Assembly (NCBI GenBank): GCA_045531235.1
Contig: JAZSDQ010000089.1
Location: 1 to 32,582, forward strand
Reading direction: 5' to 3'
DNA from: RGIG5579 sp045531235
Lineage (GTDB): Bacteria > Bacillota > Clostridia > Oscillospirales > SIG627
DNA length: 32,582 nucleotides
The position numbers and the translations under genes are program-made. The notes beneath the pieces were generated by a model. It had not been told where the DNA came from. It ran no database searches and saw nothing but the letters and a program-made list of their open reading frames with translations. Below, piece after piece: positions 7,372-15,979 of the stretch. Position 1 is the stretch's first letter. Each line of letters opens with the position of its first letter.

Positions 7372-9089
7372 AATATTTAAAGAAATACTGGTTCTTTTGC
7401 CTGCTCGCGCCGCTGTTTATGGTGGGCGAGGTAGCAATGGATCTGATCCAGCCGGATATGATGGCGGATATTGTGGATAAGGGCGTTTTACAAGGAGATT
7501 TTTCTCTCATTGTCAACGTTGGTATCCGTATGATCCTGACGGTGATGATCGGTGGCTTTTTTGGTGTGCTTTGCGGCGTTTTTGCCAATCTTGCCGCCCA
7601 AAGCTTCGGCAATGATCTTCGCAAGGATCTTTTTTCAAAAATTATGAATCTTTCCTTTCAACAGACGGATAAGATCTCAACGGGCTCATTGGTTACGCGA
7701 CTGACCAACGACGTTACCCAGGTGCAGATGATGGTAATGATGTCCATTCGTGGCTTCGTTCGCAATACGGTGATGTTTGTCGGCGGTATTTTTATGCTCT
7801 ACCGTCAGTCACCGAAATTTGCCTTGGTGGCTGCTTGCGGTCTGCCTTTCGTTGTCATTGCTGTAACCTTCTTTTTAAAGAAAACCTCTCCCTTGTTTGC
7901 CATTGTGCAAAAAAAGCTTGACGGCATCAACCACATAATGCAGGAAACCGTGGCAGGCGCCCGCGTAGTCAAAGCGTACGTCAAGGAAGAATATGAGCTT
8001 GGCCGTTTTGACGGTGCCAATGACGAGCTTTGCCGGGAGAATCTGAGGGTGCAAACCCTTCTTGCCTTTATGGGCCCATGCATGAATATCGTATTGAACC
8101 TTTGTGTTGTAGCCGTGATCATCGTAGGAGGCTATACCGTGAAAACAGGGGGCTCCATTACGCCCGGTAATACCATGGCGGCAATTACATACCTTGCACA
8201 GATTCTCCACGGCATTACCTTTATGGCAAATATCTTTCAGACCTTTAGCCGTGCCAAAGCCTCGGCAGATCGAATCAATGAGGTTTTGCAAAGCCCCGAT
8301 GTGATCACGGACGGATCGGAAGAAGTAAAAGAAAAAGAAAAAGGCTCCATTGAATTTCGCAACGTCAGTTTTTCCTATCCGGGAAGTGAAGATCATTCCG
8401 TGCTGGAGAATATTTCTTTCCGGGTTCAGCCTGGGGAAACTTTGGCAATTATCGGTGCTACCGGTAGCGGAAAAAGCTCTCTTGTGCATCTTATCCCCCG
8501 ATTTTATGATGCAGGTGCGGGTGAAATTCTGGTAGACGGTGTAAACGTCAAGGATTACTCCTTGAAAGCGCTGAGAGAGAAAATCGCAATCGTTCTCCAA
8601 AAGGCGGAGCTTTATTCCCGCAGCATTGAAGAAAATATTCGTTGGTCCAAAAAGGATGCTGATCTTTGGGAGATCAAAAAAGCGGCAGAGATTGCCCATG
8701 CCGATGATTTTATTTGCGAAAAAAGCTATGGCTATTATACTCCTGTCACCGAAGGTGGTCATTCCCTGTCAGGCGGCCAGAAGCAGCGTATTTCCATTGC
8801 AAGAGCAATTCTCAAGGACCATGAGATTTTGATTCTGGACGATTCCACCAGCGCGCTGGATCTGAAGACGGAAGCTTCGTTATATCAGGCGCTGCGAGAA
8901 GAACATCCGAACGTTACCAAGATCATCATTGCCCAGCGTATTTCTTCCATTCGCGGCGCTGACCGTATTCTGGTATTGGATAACGGCAAGGTTTCTGCCA
9001 TGGGAACGCACGTGGAATTGATGAAGCAATCGGAAATCTACCGAGATATTTATAATTCTCAGCTAAAGAAAGGGGGAGACGTTCAATGA
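7365..9089 (+). CDS. Heterodimeric multidrug-type ABC exporter, subunit with degenerate ATPase site
   Basis: This 574-residue half-transporter has six membrane helices (about residues 10-290) and a C-terminal nucleotide-binding domain. Walker A is GATGSGKSS (364-372), the Q-loop is LQKAELY and the signature LSGGQ is at 468-472. The Walker B glutamate is Asp (ILILDDSTSALD, D493) and the switch His is Gln (IAQRISS, Q524). These changes are typical of one half of heterodimeric exporters such as LmrCD, BmrCD and TM287/288. In such a pair the degenerate site is formed by this protein's Walker motifs and the partner's signature. It overlaps marR by 7 bases and the next gene by 4 (ATGA). The substrate is unknown; drug or lipid export is likely. 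Confidence 0.93.
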   Translation: MLKYLKKYWFFCLLAPLFMVGEVAMDLIQPDMMADIVDKGVLQGDFSLIVNVGIRMILTVMIGGFFGVLCGVFANLAAQSFGNDLRKDLFSKIMNLSFQQTDKISTGSLVTRLTNDVTQVQMMVMMSIRGFVRNTVMFVGGIFMLYRQSPKFALVAACGLPFVVIAVTFFLKKTSPLFAIVQKKLDGINHIMQETVAGARVVKAYVKEEYELGRFDGANDELCRENLRVQTLLAFMGPCMNIVLNLCVVAVIIVGGYTVKTGGSITPGNTMAAITYLAQILHGITFMANIFQTFSRAKASADRINEVLQSPDVITDGSEEVKEKEKGSIEFRNVSFSYPGSEDHSVLENISFRVQPGETLAIIGATGSGKSSLVHLIPRFYDAGAGEILVDGVNVKDYSLKALREKIAIVLQKAELYSRSIEENIRWSKKDADLWEIKKAAEIAHADDFICEKSYGYYTPVTEGGHSLSGGQKQRISIARAILKDHEILILDDSTSALDLKTEASLYQALREEHPNVTKIIIAQRISSIRGADRILVLDNGKVSAMGTHVELMKQSEIYRDIYNSQLKKGGDVQ

Positions 9090-10984
9090 AATACAGTGCC
9101 AATCCCCCTAAAGGCTTCGAAAATCGCCCGAGGCAAGGCGAGAATATTTACAAAGCGGAAGCGCAAAAGCAAAACGCACCTCAGACTGTAAACTTCCGTG
9201 GCAGACCTGGCGGCGGTCCGGGCAGGGGTATGGGTCAAGCGGTGGAGCATGCCGAAAATGTCAGCGGTACCTTGAAAAGACTGCTGCAATATTTTAAAAA
9301 AGCAAAAAAACTCATGGTTGCTCTTCTCATTTCCGTGGTTTGTGTTACCTTAGCAGGACTTTTTGCTCCGTCTTTGCAGGGAAAAGCAATTGATGCCATC
9401 AAGGACAAAGGCTGGGAACTGCTGCGCACCTGCGTTTCTTGGCTCCTCGTTGTATATCTTGTGAATGTTCTTTTCACCTTGGCTCAGTCACTCCTTGCGG
9501 CAAGACTCAGCCAAAGCATTGTAAAGCAAATGCGCCACGATCTGTTCAAGAAGATCGACCATCTCTCCATAAAGTATTTGGATACCCACTCCAACGGCGA
9601 CGTAATGAGCCGTATGACCAACGATGTGGAAAATGTTTCCAATACCATTTCTCAAAGCCTTGGTTCTTTGGTTTCCGGTGTGCTGACTATCATTGGCACC
9701 GTTGCCATAATGTTTGTTTACTGTTGGCAGCTTACCTTGATTACCATGATCAGCGTATTTCTAACCGTTTTTGTCACGAAGAAAATGTCAAAAATGATGC
9801 GGAACGTGTACCGCAAGCGCTCTCAAGTGTTGGGGCAATTGAACGGCCATTCCGAAGAAATGATCACGGGCTATAAATCCATCGTTGCTTATAACAAGCA
9901 GGAAGATGTGATCGAAGAATTTGCCAAAACCTCCGATGAACTGAAAAAAGTAAGCATCAAAGCCGAGATTTTGGGAGGCTCTATGGGTCCTATTATGAAC
10001 TGCATTTCCAATATCAGCTTTGTGATCGTAGCGGCGTTTGGGGGTTATTTTGCCTACACGGGGCTGATCACTATCGGTACGGTTTCGGCGTTTATCATTT
10101 ATGCCAAGCAGTTTTCACGTCCCATCAATGAAATTGCTCAGCTCTACGGCACATTGCAAACGGCAGTAGCAGGCGCAGAGCGAGTGTTTGCGCTTCTGGA
10201 TGAGCCGAATGAAGATAACAGCGGCGAAAAAGAACCTGCGCCGATTTCGGGAAGAATCTCTTTTAAAAACGTTGATTTTTCCTATATTCCGGGGAAGCAG
10301 GTGCTTTATGATTTCAATCTGGACGTAGAGCCGGGGCAAAAAATTGCCCTTGTCGGTGCAACGGGCAGCGGAAAGACTACGGTAGTCAATCTTCTGATGC
10401 GCTTTTATCCTGTAGATCAAGGAGAAATTCTTGTGGACGGTGTGAATATTCAGGACATTCGGAGAGATTATCTGCGAAAGAATATTGCCATCGTTTTGCA
10501 GGATACCGTGCTTTTCTCCAATACCATTGAAAATAATATTAAATATGCAAACCTGGAAGCCGACGACGAAGAAATGATGAGTGCCGCGAAAATGAGCCAT
10601 ATCCACCGTTATATTGAAGGACTGCCTCAAGGTTATGATACGTATTTGAAGCAAGCGGGCGCAGGTCTTTCTCACGGTCAGCGTCAGCTTTTAGCCATTG
10701 CAAGAGCTATTCTTGCCGATCCCAAAATCCTTATTTTGGATGAAGCTACATCATCCGTAGATACCCGAACGGAGAAGAATATTCAGGATGCTATGGTGAA
10801 ATTGATGAAGAACCGCACCAGCCTGATCATTGCTCACCGCCTTTCTACTATCCAGGATGCGGATAAGATCGTTGTAATGGATCAAGGCCACGTTGTGGAA
10901 ATCGGTAATCACGAAGAACTTCTTCAGCAGAAAGGCAAGTATTACGAGCTTTATATGACTCAGTTTGCAGGAAATAAAACCTAA
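9086..10984 (+). CDS. Heterodimeric multidrug-type ABC exporter, subunit with catalytic ATPase site
   Basis: The partner subunit has 632 residues. An N-terminal extension of about 60 residues is rich in Gly, Arg and Pro (GRPGGGPGRGMG), as often seen in this half of the pair. Six membrane helices follow (about 75-350), then the nucleotide-binding domain. Walker A is GATGSGKTT (424-432), Walker B is ILILDEATSSVD with catalytic E553, and the switch His is H584. Its signature is LSHGQ (528-532) rather than LSGGQ; it would face the partner's degenerate site. The pair therefore has one hydrolytic site, built from these Walker residues and the other subunit's LSGGQ. A strong terminator follows at once and ends the marR operon. 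Confidence 0.93.
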   Translation: MKYSANPPKGFENRPRQGENIYKAEAQKQNAPQTVNFRGRPGGGPGRGMGQAVEHAENVSGTLKRLLQYFKKAKKLMVALLISVVCVTLAGLFAPSLQGKAIDAIKDKGWELLRTCVSWLLVVYLVNVLFTLAQSLLAARLSQSIVKQMRHDLFKKIDHLSIKYLDTHSNGDVMSRMTNDVENVSNTISQSLGSLVSGVLTIIGTVAIMFVYCWQLTLITMISVFLTVFVTKKMSKMMRNVYRKRSQVLGQLNGHSEEMITGYKSIVAYNKQEDVIEEFAKTSDELKKVSIKAEILGGSMGPIMNCISNISFVIVAAFGGYFAYTGLITIGTVSAFIIYAKQFSRPINEIAQLYGTLQTAVAGAERVFALLDEPNEDNSGEKEPAPISGRISFKNVDFSYIPGKQVLYDFNLDVEPGQKIALVGATGSGKTTVVNLLMRFYPVDQGEILVDGVNIQDIRRDYLRKNIAIVLQDTVLFSNTIENNIKYANLEADDEEMMSAAKMSHIHRYIEGLPQGYDTYLKQAGAGLSHGQRQLLAIARAILADPKILILDEATSSVDTRTEKNIQDAMVKLMKNRTSLIIAHRLSTIQDADKIVVMDQGHVVEIGNHEELLQQKGKYYELYMTQFAGNKT

Positions 10985-10985
10985 C

Positions 10986-11018
10986 AAAAAAGCCCTTACG
11001 ATAGGTAAGGGCTTTTTT
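10986..11018 (+). terminator. Intrinsic terminator of the marR-ABC operon
   Basis: AGCCCTTAC (10991-10999) pairs with GTAAGGGCT (11005-11013); the loop is five bases and A5/T5 flanks extend the stem. The T-tract ends at 11018. It begins right after the ABC stop codon. Confidence 0.9.
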
Positions 11019-11073
11019 CAGAAACGATTTAAAAAGTGAAGAAGAAAAAAATGTAGAAAATTCCCGAGGGATA

Positions 11074-11082
11074 TGATATACT
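11074..11082 (+). promoter_or_regulatory. Extended -10 promoter candidate for the 5'-nucleotidase gene
   Basis: TG-A-TATACT (11074-11082) is an extended -10 element 38 bases before the start codon. No clear -35 hexamer lies upstream, as is common for extended -10 promoters. It follows the terminator of the previous operon. Confidence 0.45.
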
Positions 11083-11120
11083 CTGTTTAGATACATTATT
11101 CTGAGAAAAGAGAGAATTGT

Positions 11121-13007
11121 ATGAAAAAACTGATTTGTCGCTGCCTGGCAGCATTCTTAGCCGTAATCACTTTATGCAGCCTTGGCGTTGCCGTCAATGC
11201 CGAGGAAAAAGAAGAGGTTACCGTTCTGTTTACCCATGATCTGCATTCCCATCTCCTTCCGTCGCGTGATGAAGACGGCGGTGAATTCGGTGGCTATGCC
11301 CGATTGATGACAGCCATTCGCGAACAAAAGGAAAAATATCCCGATGCTATTTTGGTGGATGGCGGTGATTTTTCCATGGGCTCCCTTTTTCAGACTGCCT
11401 ATCCCACCTCTGCCATTGAACTGCGTATGATGGGCGCCATGGGCTATGACGCTACCACGTTCGGTAATCACGAATTTGACTATCTCCCTCAAGGGCTGAT
11501 TTCTATGCTCAACGCAGCGGTTTCTTCCGGAGAAAAAACTCCTCATATCGTTGATGCCAACTACCTGCCCCCAAAAGATGAAAAGGGGAAAGATATGCAG
11601 GAAGCGCTGGATCGCTACGGTGTTCGGGATTATATGATCCTGGAACGGGGCGGCGTATATTTCGTGCTCTTCGGCATTACAGGCTTTGATTCCAATGATT
11701 GCGCCCCCAATTCGGGAATGATCCTGGAGGATCCTGCCGCTACTGCACAGAAGACGGTGGATTCTGCCGTTCAGGAATGCAAAGAAAAATACGGCGTTCA
11801 ACCTGTCGTGATCTGCCTTTCACATAGCGGCACGGAAGACGGAAAAGGGGAGGACTACGAGCTTGCAAAAGCCGTCAACGGCATTGACCTTATCGTTTCT
11901 GCACACACCCATACCACGCTGGAAAAAGCCATTGAGGTAAACGGAACTTATATCGTTTCCGCAGGCGAATACGGTAAGTATCTCGGCGTTGTTCAGCTTC
12001 TTCGCAAGGGAAGTGAAGTTGCTCTCCGGGATTACACTCTCGTACCCATTGATGAAAACGTAAAAGAAGATGAGAACATTGCCACTCTCGTAGAAGCCTT
12101 TAAAAACAATGTGGAAACGGAGTATCTTTCCAAGTACGGCGTCAGTTTTGATGAAGTTCTGGTAAAGAATCCTTATAAATTCGATTCTGTGGATGAAGTG
12201 TACGCCACACAGCACGAATCTACCCTTGCCAATATTTTTTCCGATGCTTATAAATCTGCGGTGGAAAAAGCCCTCGGCGTAGAAATTGATGTTGCTCTCA
12301 CTGCCGCTGGTGTCATTCGTGAAACGCTTCCCGTGGGTGACGTAACCACTTCCGACGTTTTCAACGCCGCCTCTCTCGGTGTTGGCACGGAAGGGGAGCT
12401 TGTTGCGGTTTATATTACAGGCAAGGATCTTATGAATGCGCTGGAAGTAGATGCTTCCGTTCAGCCCTTGATGCGCTCTGCACAGCTTTTTTTCTCAGGC
12501 ATTGAGTATTCCTTCAATACCCATCGTATGATCTTCAATAAAGTGGATTATGCCCGCCTTCGCAGAAATGACGGCAGCCTTGCGGAAATTGATCCCGATA
12601 AGCTGTATTCCGTCGTCACGGGTATGTACTGTGGTCAGATGCTTGGCGCAGTGGAATCTACCTCTATGGGACTGCTTAGCATTACTCCCCGCGATAAAAA
12701 CGGCAATCCCATTGCCGTGGAAGATTTGGTGAATTTTGTTGTAAAGGATGAAAACGACGTTCCCGTAAAAGAGTGGTACGCCATTGCTTCTTATCTCAAG
12801 GAAATGGGCGGCGATATGAATGAAAAATATCAAAGTGCCGACGGCAGAAAAGTGGTGTATTCCAGCCTGAATCCCGTAAAGCTTTTAAGAGGAGCAAATG
12901 TTTTCACCCATGTTCTTCTTTTAGTTGTGGCTCTTCTTATTGCCGTGATCGCAATTGTAACCACTTTTGTGATCCGCAAAAAGCACCGCCGCAGTGAAAC
13001 TGAATAA
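11121..13007 (+). CDS. Membrane-anchored 5'-nucleotidase / 2',3'-cyclic phosphodiesterase family protein
   Basis: The 628-residue protein has a signal peptide (about 1-27, ending VNA). An N-terminal calcineurin-like metallophosphatase domain shows the metal motifs FTHDLHSH (D40, H42), VDGGDF, FGNHEFD (N116, H117), LSHSG and SAHTHT. The C-terminal 5'-nucleotidase domain (about 350-560) includes ITGKDLMNALE. A transmembrane helix lies at about 597-617, followed by RKKHRR. It should act outside the cell, tethered to the membrane, removing phosphate from nucleotides or related sugars, like UshA or YfkN; the substrate cannot be read from the sequence. It is a single-gene unit with its own promoter and terminator. 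Confidence 0.9.
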   Translation: MKKLICRCLAAFLAVITLCSLGVAVNAEEKEEVTVLFTHDLHSHLLPSRDEDGGEFGGYARLMTAIREQKEKYPDAILVDGGDFSMGSLFQTAYPTSAIELRMMGAMGYDATTFGNHEFDYLPQGLISMLNAAVSSGEKTPHIVDANYLPPKDEKGKDMQEALDRYGVRDYMILERGGVYFVLFGITGFDSNDCAPNSGMILEDPAATAQKTVDSAVQECKEKYGVQPVVICLSHSGTEDGKGEDYELAKAVNGIDLIVSAHTHTTLEKAIEVNGTYIVSAGEYGKYLGVVQLLRKGSEVALRDYTLVPIDENVKEDENIATLVEAFKNNVETEYLSKYGVSFDEVLVKNPYKFDSVDEVYATQHESTLANIFSDAYKSAVEKALGVEIDVALTAAGVIRETLPVGDVTTSDVFNAASLGVGTEGELVAVYITGKDLMNALEVDASVQPLMRSAQLFFSGIEYSFNTHRMIFNKVDYARLRRNDGSLAEIDPDKLYSVVTGMYCGQMLGAVESTSMGLLSITPRDKNGNPIAVEDLVNFVVKDENDVPVKEWYAIASYLKEMGGDMNEKYQSADGRKVVYSSLNPVKLLRGANVFTHVLLLVVALLIAVIAIVTTFVIRKKHRRSETE

Positions 13008-13016
13008 ACGTTCTTG

Positions 13017-13049
13017 CGATGAGGTGATGCCATTCACCTCATCGTTTTT
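13017..13049 (+). terminator. Intrinsic terminator after the 5'-nucleotidase gene
   Basis: CGATGAGGTGA (13017-13027) pairs with 13034-13044 (11 bp, 6-base loop), followed by TTTTT at 13045-13049. Confidence 0.9.
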
Positions 13050-13085
13050 GTGTGCAGAAAAAGGCCTTGGAATTCGCCTTGTTCC

Positions 13086-13114
13086 TTGACAAAAGGAGTG
13101 CTATGATTTAAAAT
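13086..13114 (+). promoter_or_regulatory. Sigma-A-type promoter of the ABC-DUF1854-ABC operon
   Basis: TTGACA (13086-13091), a 17-base spacer and TAAAAT (13109-13114) form a near-consensus promoter. The expected start of transcription is about 20 bases before the ATG at 13138. This suggests housekeeping expression rather than a tightly regulated operon. Confidence 0.8.
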
Positions 13115-13137
13115 GTAATTGTATGTGAGGATATGTT

Positions 13138-15438
13138 ATGATGAAGCGAATTTCGGAAGAAGTAACCGCTTCTTTCAAAAGAAAAGGAATTGATGTAAAT
13201 ACCGCGCTCCTTCTTGTTCAAACCGATATGGCAAGAGAAGAGCATTTTTGCGATGCCTACACCGCATTTACGCGTGAGGGGATCGCAACGCTCTTTTGTC
13301 TTAAGGCTTTACGGAAACGAGAGGGAGCTTCTTTATTTTCCCCTGTAAAAAGTAAGCCCGTCTTGGAAGAATTGGAATATCTTTTTATTCCCCTAGGTGA
13401 AATCGAGAGCATCAAGGTGGAAGAACTTGTCAGTGTATTCCGTGTAGTGCTGACACGCAAAGATCAAGATGCCGAGGTTCTTTTTTATGCAAGCTTTGCT
13501 ACACGAAAAGAAGTGTATGAATTCTCCGACGCTGTCAATGAGTTTTTAAAAAGCGGGGAAGTGCCCCGTCCAAAAAAAAGGGAGAGAGGGGAAGCGGTTT
13601 GCCCCCATTGCCATACTCCATACAGTGATCCCCAGCGCAAGATCTGTAAAAAATGCCTGAGCCGCCGCAATCTTGTGAAAAAACTCTTGCCGTTTTTCTA
13701 TCGCTATAAAAAGCAGATGGCGCTTGTCTTTTTAACCGTATTTCTGTCGGGACTTCTCAGCGTTATCGTTCCTTATCTGAAAAGCAAGGTTCTGTATGAT
13801 CAGATCCTCACTCCCGGGAATTCTCTTTACGGCAAGGTGGGGCTGCTTGTGCTTTCCGTTGCGGGTGCAGGGCTTCTCAGCGCCTTTGTTACCATGATCA
13901 ACAGCATCATCGGCTCCCGTGTATCGGCATTCGTCACTTATGATCTGAAAAAGACGATCTTTTCATCATTTGAAAGACTTTCCTATTCCTTTTTCACTTC
14001 TCGGCATACGGGCCGACTGATTACGCAGATCAATTCCGATGCGGAAACCTTGTATTGGTTTTTCTGTGACGGTGTTCCGTATCTTTTGACCAACGTTCTT
14101 CAGATGATTGCCATTGCTGTTGTTATGCTTTCCATTCATCCGCTTTTGACTCTGGTGGTAATGCTTCCTATTCCTCTGCTGTTTCTCGGGTATGTGCTGG
14201 TTCTTCGTATGTTCCGCCGCCTTCACGCAGAAAATCATACTCACCGATCCCGCTTTAATTCCGTCCTTTCCGATGTGTTGGGCGGTATGCGCATTGTAAA
14301 AGCATTTTCCAGAGAGAATGAAGAAATTGAACGCTTTGATGAAAAGAGCCAAAAGCTCTATTCCTCAAAACTTAGTATTGATATTCGTCATCACACCATT
14401 TTCCCTCTCTTGAATTTGGGAATGCGCCTAACCAATTACCTTGTATGGGGCTTTGGCGGATATTTCGTTCTTCATGAAATGCTCACTCCCGGCAGCGGCA
14501 TCAGCTACGGCGTTCTCAGCCTTTTTATCAGCTATCTTACTATGCTCTATACACCGCTCAATTTCTTTGCCAACTTTTTCAGTCAGATGGCAGGCGGTCT
14601 CAATGCCCTCCAAAGATTGTTTGAAATTTTGGAAACAGAGCCGGAAGTCAAAGAAAAGAAGGATGCTGTTGATCTTGTAAATGTTGAGGGAAGGGTAGAA
14701 TTTGATCAGGTCTGTTTCTCTTATCAACCGGGGAAAAAGACCATTGATCACGTATCGTTTTCCGTTCCTGCAGGAAAGACCCTCGGTATTGTCGGTCATT
14801 CCGGCGCAGGAAAAAGCACCCTTGTTAACCTTTTGACCCGTCTTTATGACGTTTCCGAAGGGGTTATTCGTATTGACGGAAAAGATGTCCGTGATCTGAC
14901 TCTTGCAACCCTTCGCAGAAATGTTGCTATCGTATCTCAGGAAACTTATCTTTTCCGCGGAACGATTATGGATAATATTCGCTACGCCCGCCCCGAAGCA
15001 AGCGCGGAAGATGTGATCCGCGCCTCTCGTGCGGCAGGCTGCCATGATTTTATTATGGCACTTCCCGATGGCTACGAAACCTACGTGGGCTCGGATCAAC
15101 GCACGCTTTCCGGCGGTGAAAAGCAAAGGATCTCCATTGCAAGAGCCATTTTAAAGGATCCTGCCATTTTGATTTTGGATGAAGCGACCGCAGCAATGGA
15201 TACGAAAACGGAGAGAAGAATTCAGGCTTCCCTGGCTGCCATTACCAAAAATCGCACTACCATCACCATTGCACACCGCCTTTCTACCATTCGCGATGCT
15301 GATTTTCTTATCGTTATTGAAGACGGTAAAAAGGTGGAAGAGGGAACTCACGAGGAGCTTCTTGAAAAAGAGGGCGCCTATCACAATCTTTATCGGCTTC
15401 AGATGGAAGCCTTGAAAATTATCGGTATTGAAGAATAA
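13138..15438 (+). CDS. ABC exporter with extra N-terminal domain and zinc ribbon, first of an ABC-DUF1854-ABC operon
   Basis: The 766-residue protein has an unusual front part. Residues 1-145 form a soluble domain with alternating strands (YLFIPLGEIESIKV, EVLFYASFATRKEVYEFSDAV), perhaps PH-like. A zinc ribbon follows with C155, C158, C170 and C173 (CPHC-x11-CKKC). After it come six membrane helices (about 190-480) and a complete nucleotide-binding domain: Walker A GHSGAGKST (553-561), Q-loop SQETYLF, LSGGE (657-661), E682 and switch H713. No ATPase residue is degenerate. The start ATG ATG at 13138 has GTGAGG upstream. The next genes are a DUF1854 protein and a second zinc-ribbon ABC exporter, so the two probably form one transporter. 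I recall related pairs being named cyanophycin-metabolism associated in Proteobacteria, but no cyanophycin gene is visible here. Confidence 0.88.
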   Translation: MMKRISEEVTASFKRKGIDVNTALLLVQTDMAREEHFCDAYTAFTREGIATLFCLKALRKREGASLFSPVKSKPVLEELEYLFIPLGEIESIKVEELVSVFRVVLTRKDQDAEVLFYASFATRKEVYEFSDAVNEFLKSGEVPRPKKRERGEAVCPHCHTPYSDPQRKICKKCLSRRNLVKKLLPFFYRYKKQMALVFLTVFLSGLLSVIVPYLKSKVLYDQILTPGNSLYGKVGLLVLSVAGAGLLSAFVTMINSIIGSRVSAFVTYDLKKTIFSSFERLSYSFFTSRHTGRLITQINSDAETLYWFFCDGVPYLLTNVLQMIAIAVVMLSIHPLLTLVVMLPIPLLFLGYVLVLRMFRRLHAENHTHRSRFNSVLSDVLGGMRIVKAFSRENEEIERFDEKSQKLYSSKLSIDIRHHTIFPLLNLGMRLTNYLVWGFGGYFVLHEMLTPGSGISYGVLSLFISYLTMLYTPLNFFANFFSQMAGGLNALQRLFEILETEPEVKEKKDAVDLVNVEGRVEFDQVCFSYQPGKKTIDHVSFSVPAGKTLGIVGHSGAGKSTLVNLLTRLYDVSEGVIRIDGKDVRDLTLATLRRNVAIVSQETYLFRGTIMDNIRYARPEASAEDVIRASRAAGCHDFIMALPDGYETYVGSDQRTLSGGEKQRISIARAILKDPAILILDEATAAMDTKTERRIQASLAAITKNRTTITIAHRLSTIRDADFLIVIEDGKKVEEGTHEELLEKEGAYHNLYRLQMEALKIIGIEE

Positions 15439-15449
15439 GGAGGAAAAGA

Positions 15450-15962
15450 ATGCTTAGTGATTTGAAAGAATTGGAAAACGCTCGTTCTTTGACCCCTGAG
15501 AATACGAGCTTTTATCTGTCTAAAAACGGACTGCTTATGGCAAAGATATCCGAAGCCGATTATGAAGGCAGAGTTTTTCTTGCAAGGGCTTTTCCTTTTG
15601 AAAATGAGGATGAGTATATCAGTGTTCAGAACGAGGAAAAAGAAGAGATCGGCATGATCCGCGTCTTGTCGGATTTTGAGAAAGAAACAGCTGATATTTT
15701 AACAACGGAGCTGAATAAAAAGTATTTTGCCCCCAAGATCAAAAAGATCGTAAAGCTTTCTTCCCGTTTCGGTATGAGCTATTGGGACTGTGAAACGGAT
15801 CACGGCCCCTTGACTTTCACGGTGAAGGATACCAACCGCAGTCTTTTGAAAGCGGGAGAAGACCGTGTTTTTGTAGTGGATCATGACGGTTGTCGCTATG
15901 AGATCCCCAGCCTTTCCGGGCTTGATAAAAAGAGTCTGGGAAAAATTGAAATGTACCTGTAA
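15450..15962 (+). CDS. DUF1854 family protein linked to zinc-ribbon ABC exporters
   Basis: This is a 170-residue soluble protein with no signal peptide or membrane helix. Features of the DUF1854 family are visible: RAFPFENEDEYISV, an EIGMIRVLSDFEKE segment, a YFAPKIKKI segment, a YWDCETDHGPLTFTV strand pair and the ending VVDHDGCRYEIPSLSGLD. Its biochemical role is not known. AAGGAGG precedes the ATG, and it sits 11 bases after the first ABC gene and 17 before the second, so all three are surely cotranscribed. By position it is likely to be a cytoplasmic accessory or regulatory subunit of the transporter; that is inference. Confidence 0.85.
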   Translation: MLSDLKELENARSLTPENTSFYLSKNGLLMAKISEADYEGRVFLARAFPFENEDEYISVQNEEKEEIGMIRVLSDFEKETADILTTELNKKYFAPKIKKIVKLSSRFGMSYWDCETDHGPLTFTVKDTNRSLLKAGEDRVFVVDHDGCRYEIPSLSGLDKKSLGKIEMYL

Positions 15963-15979
15963 TTACGAGGAGAAGAATT

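Noticed and set aside
7875..8762. 295-codon open frame antisense to the first exporter subunit
   Set aside because: Lies wholly within a certain ABC gene and has no start signals.
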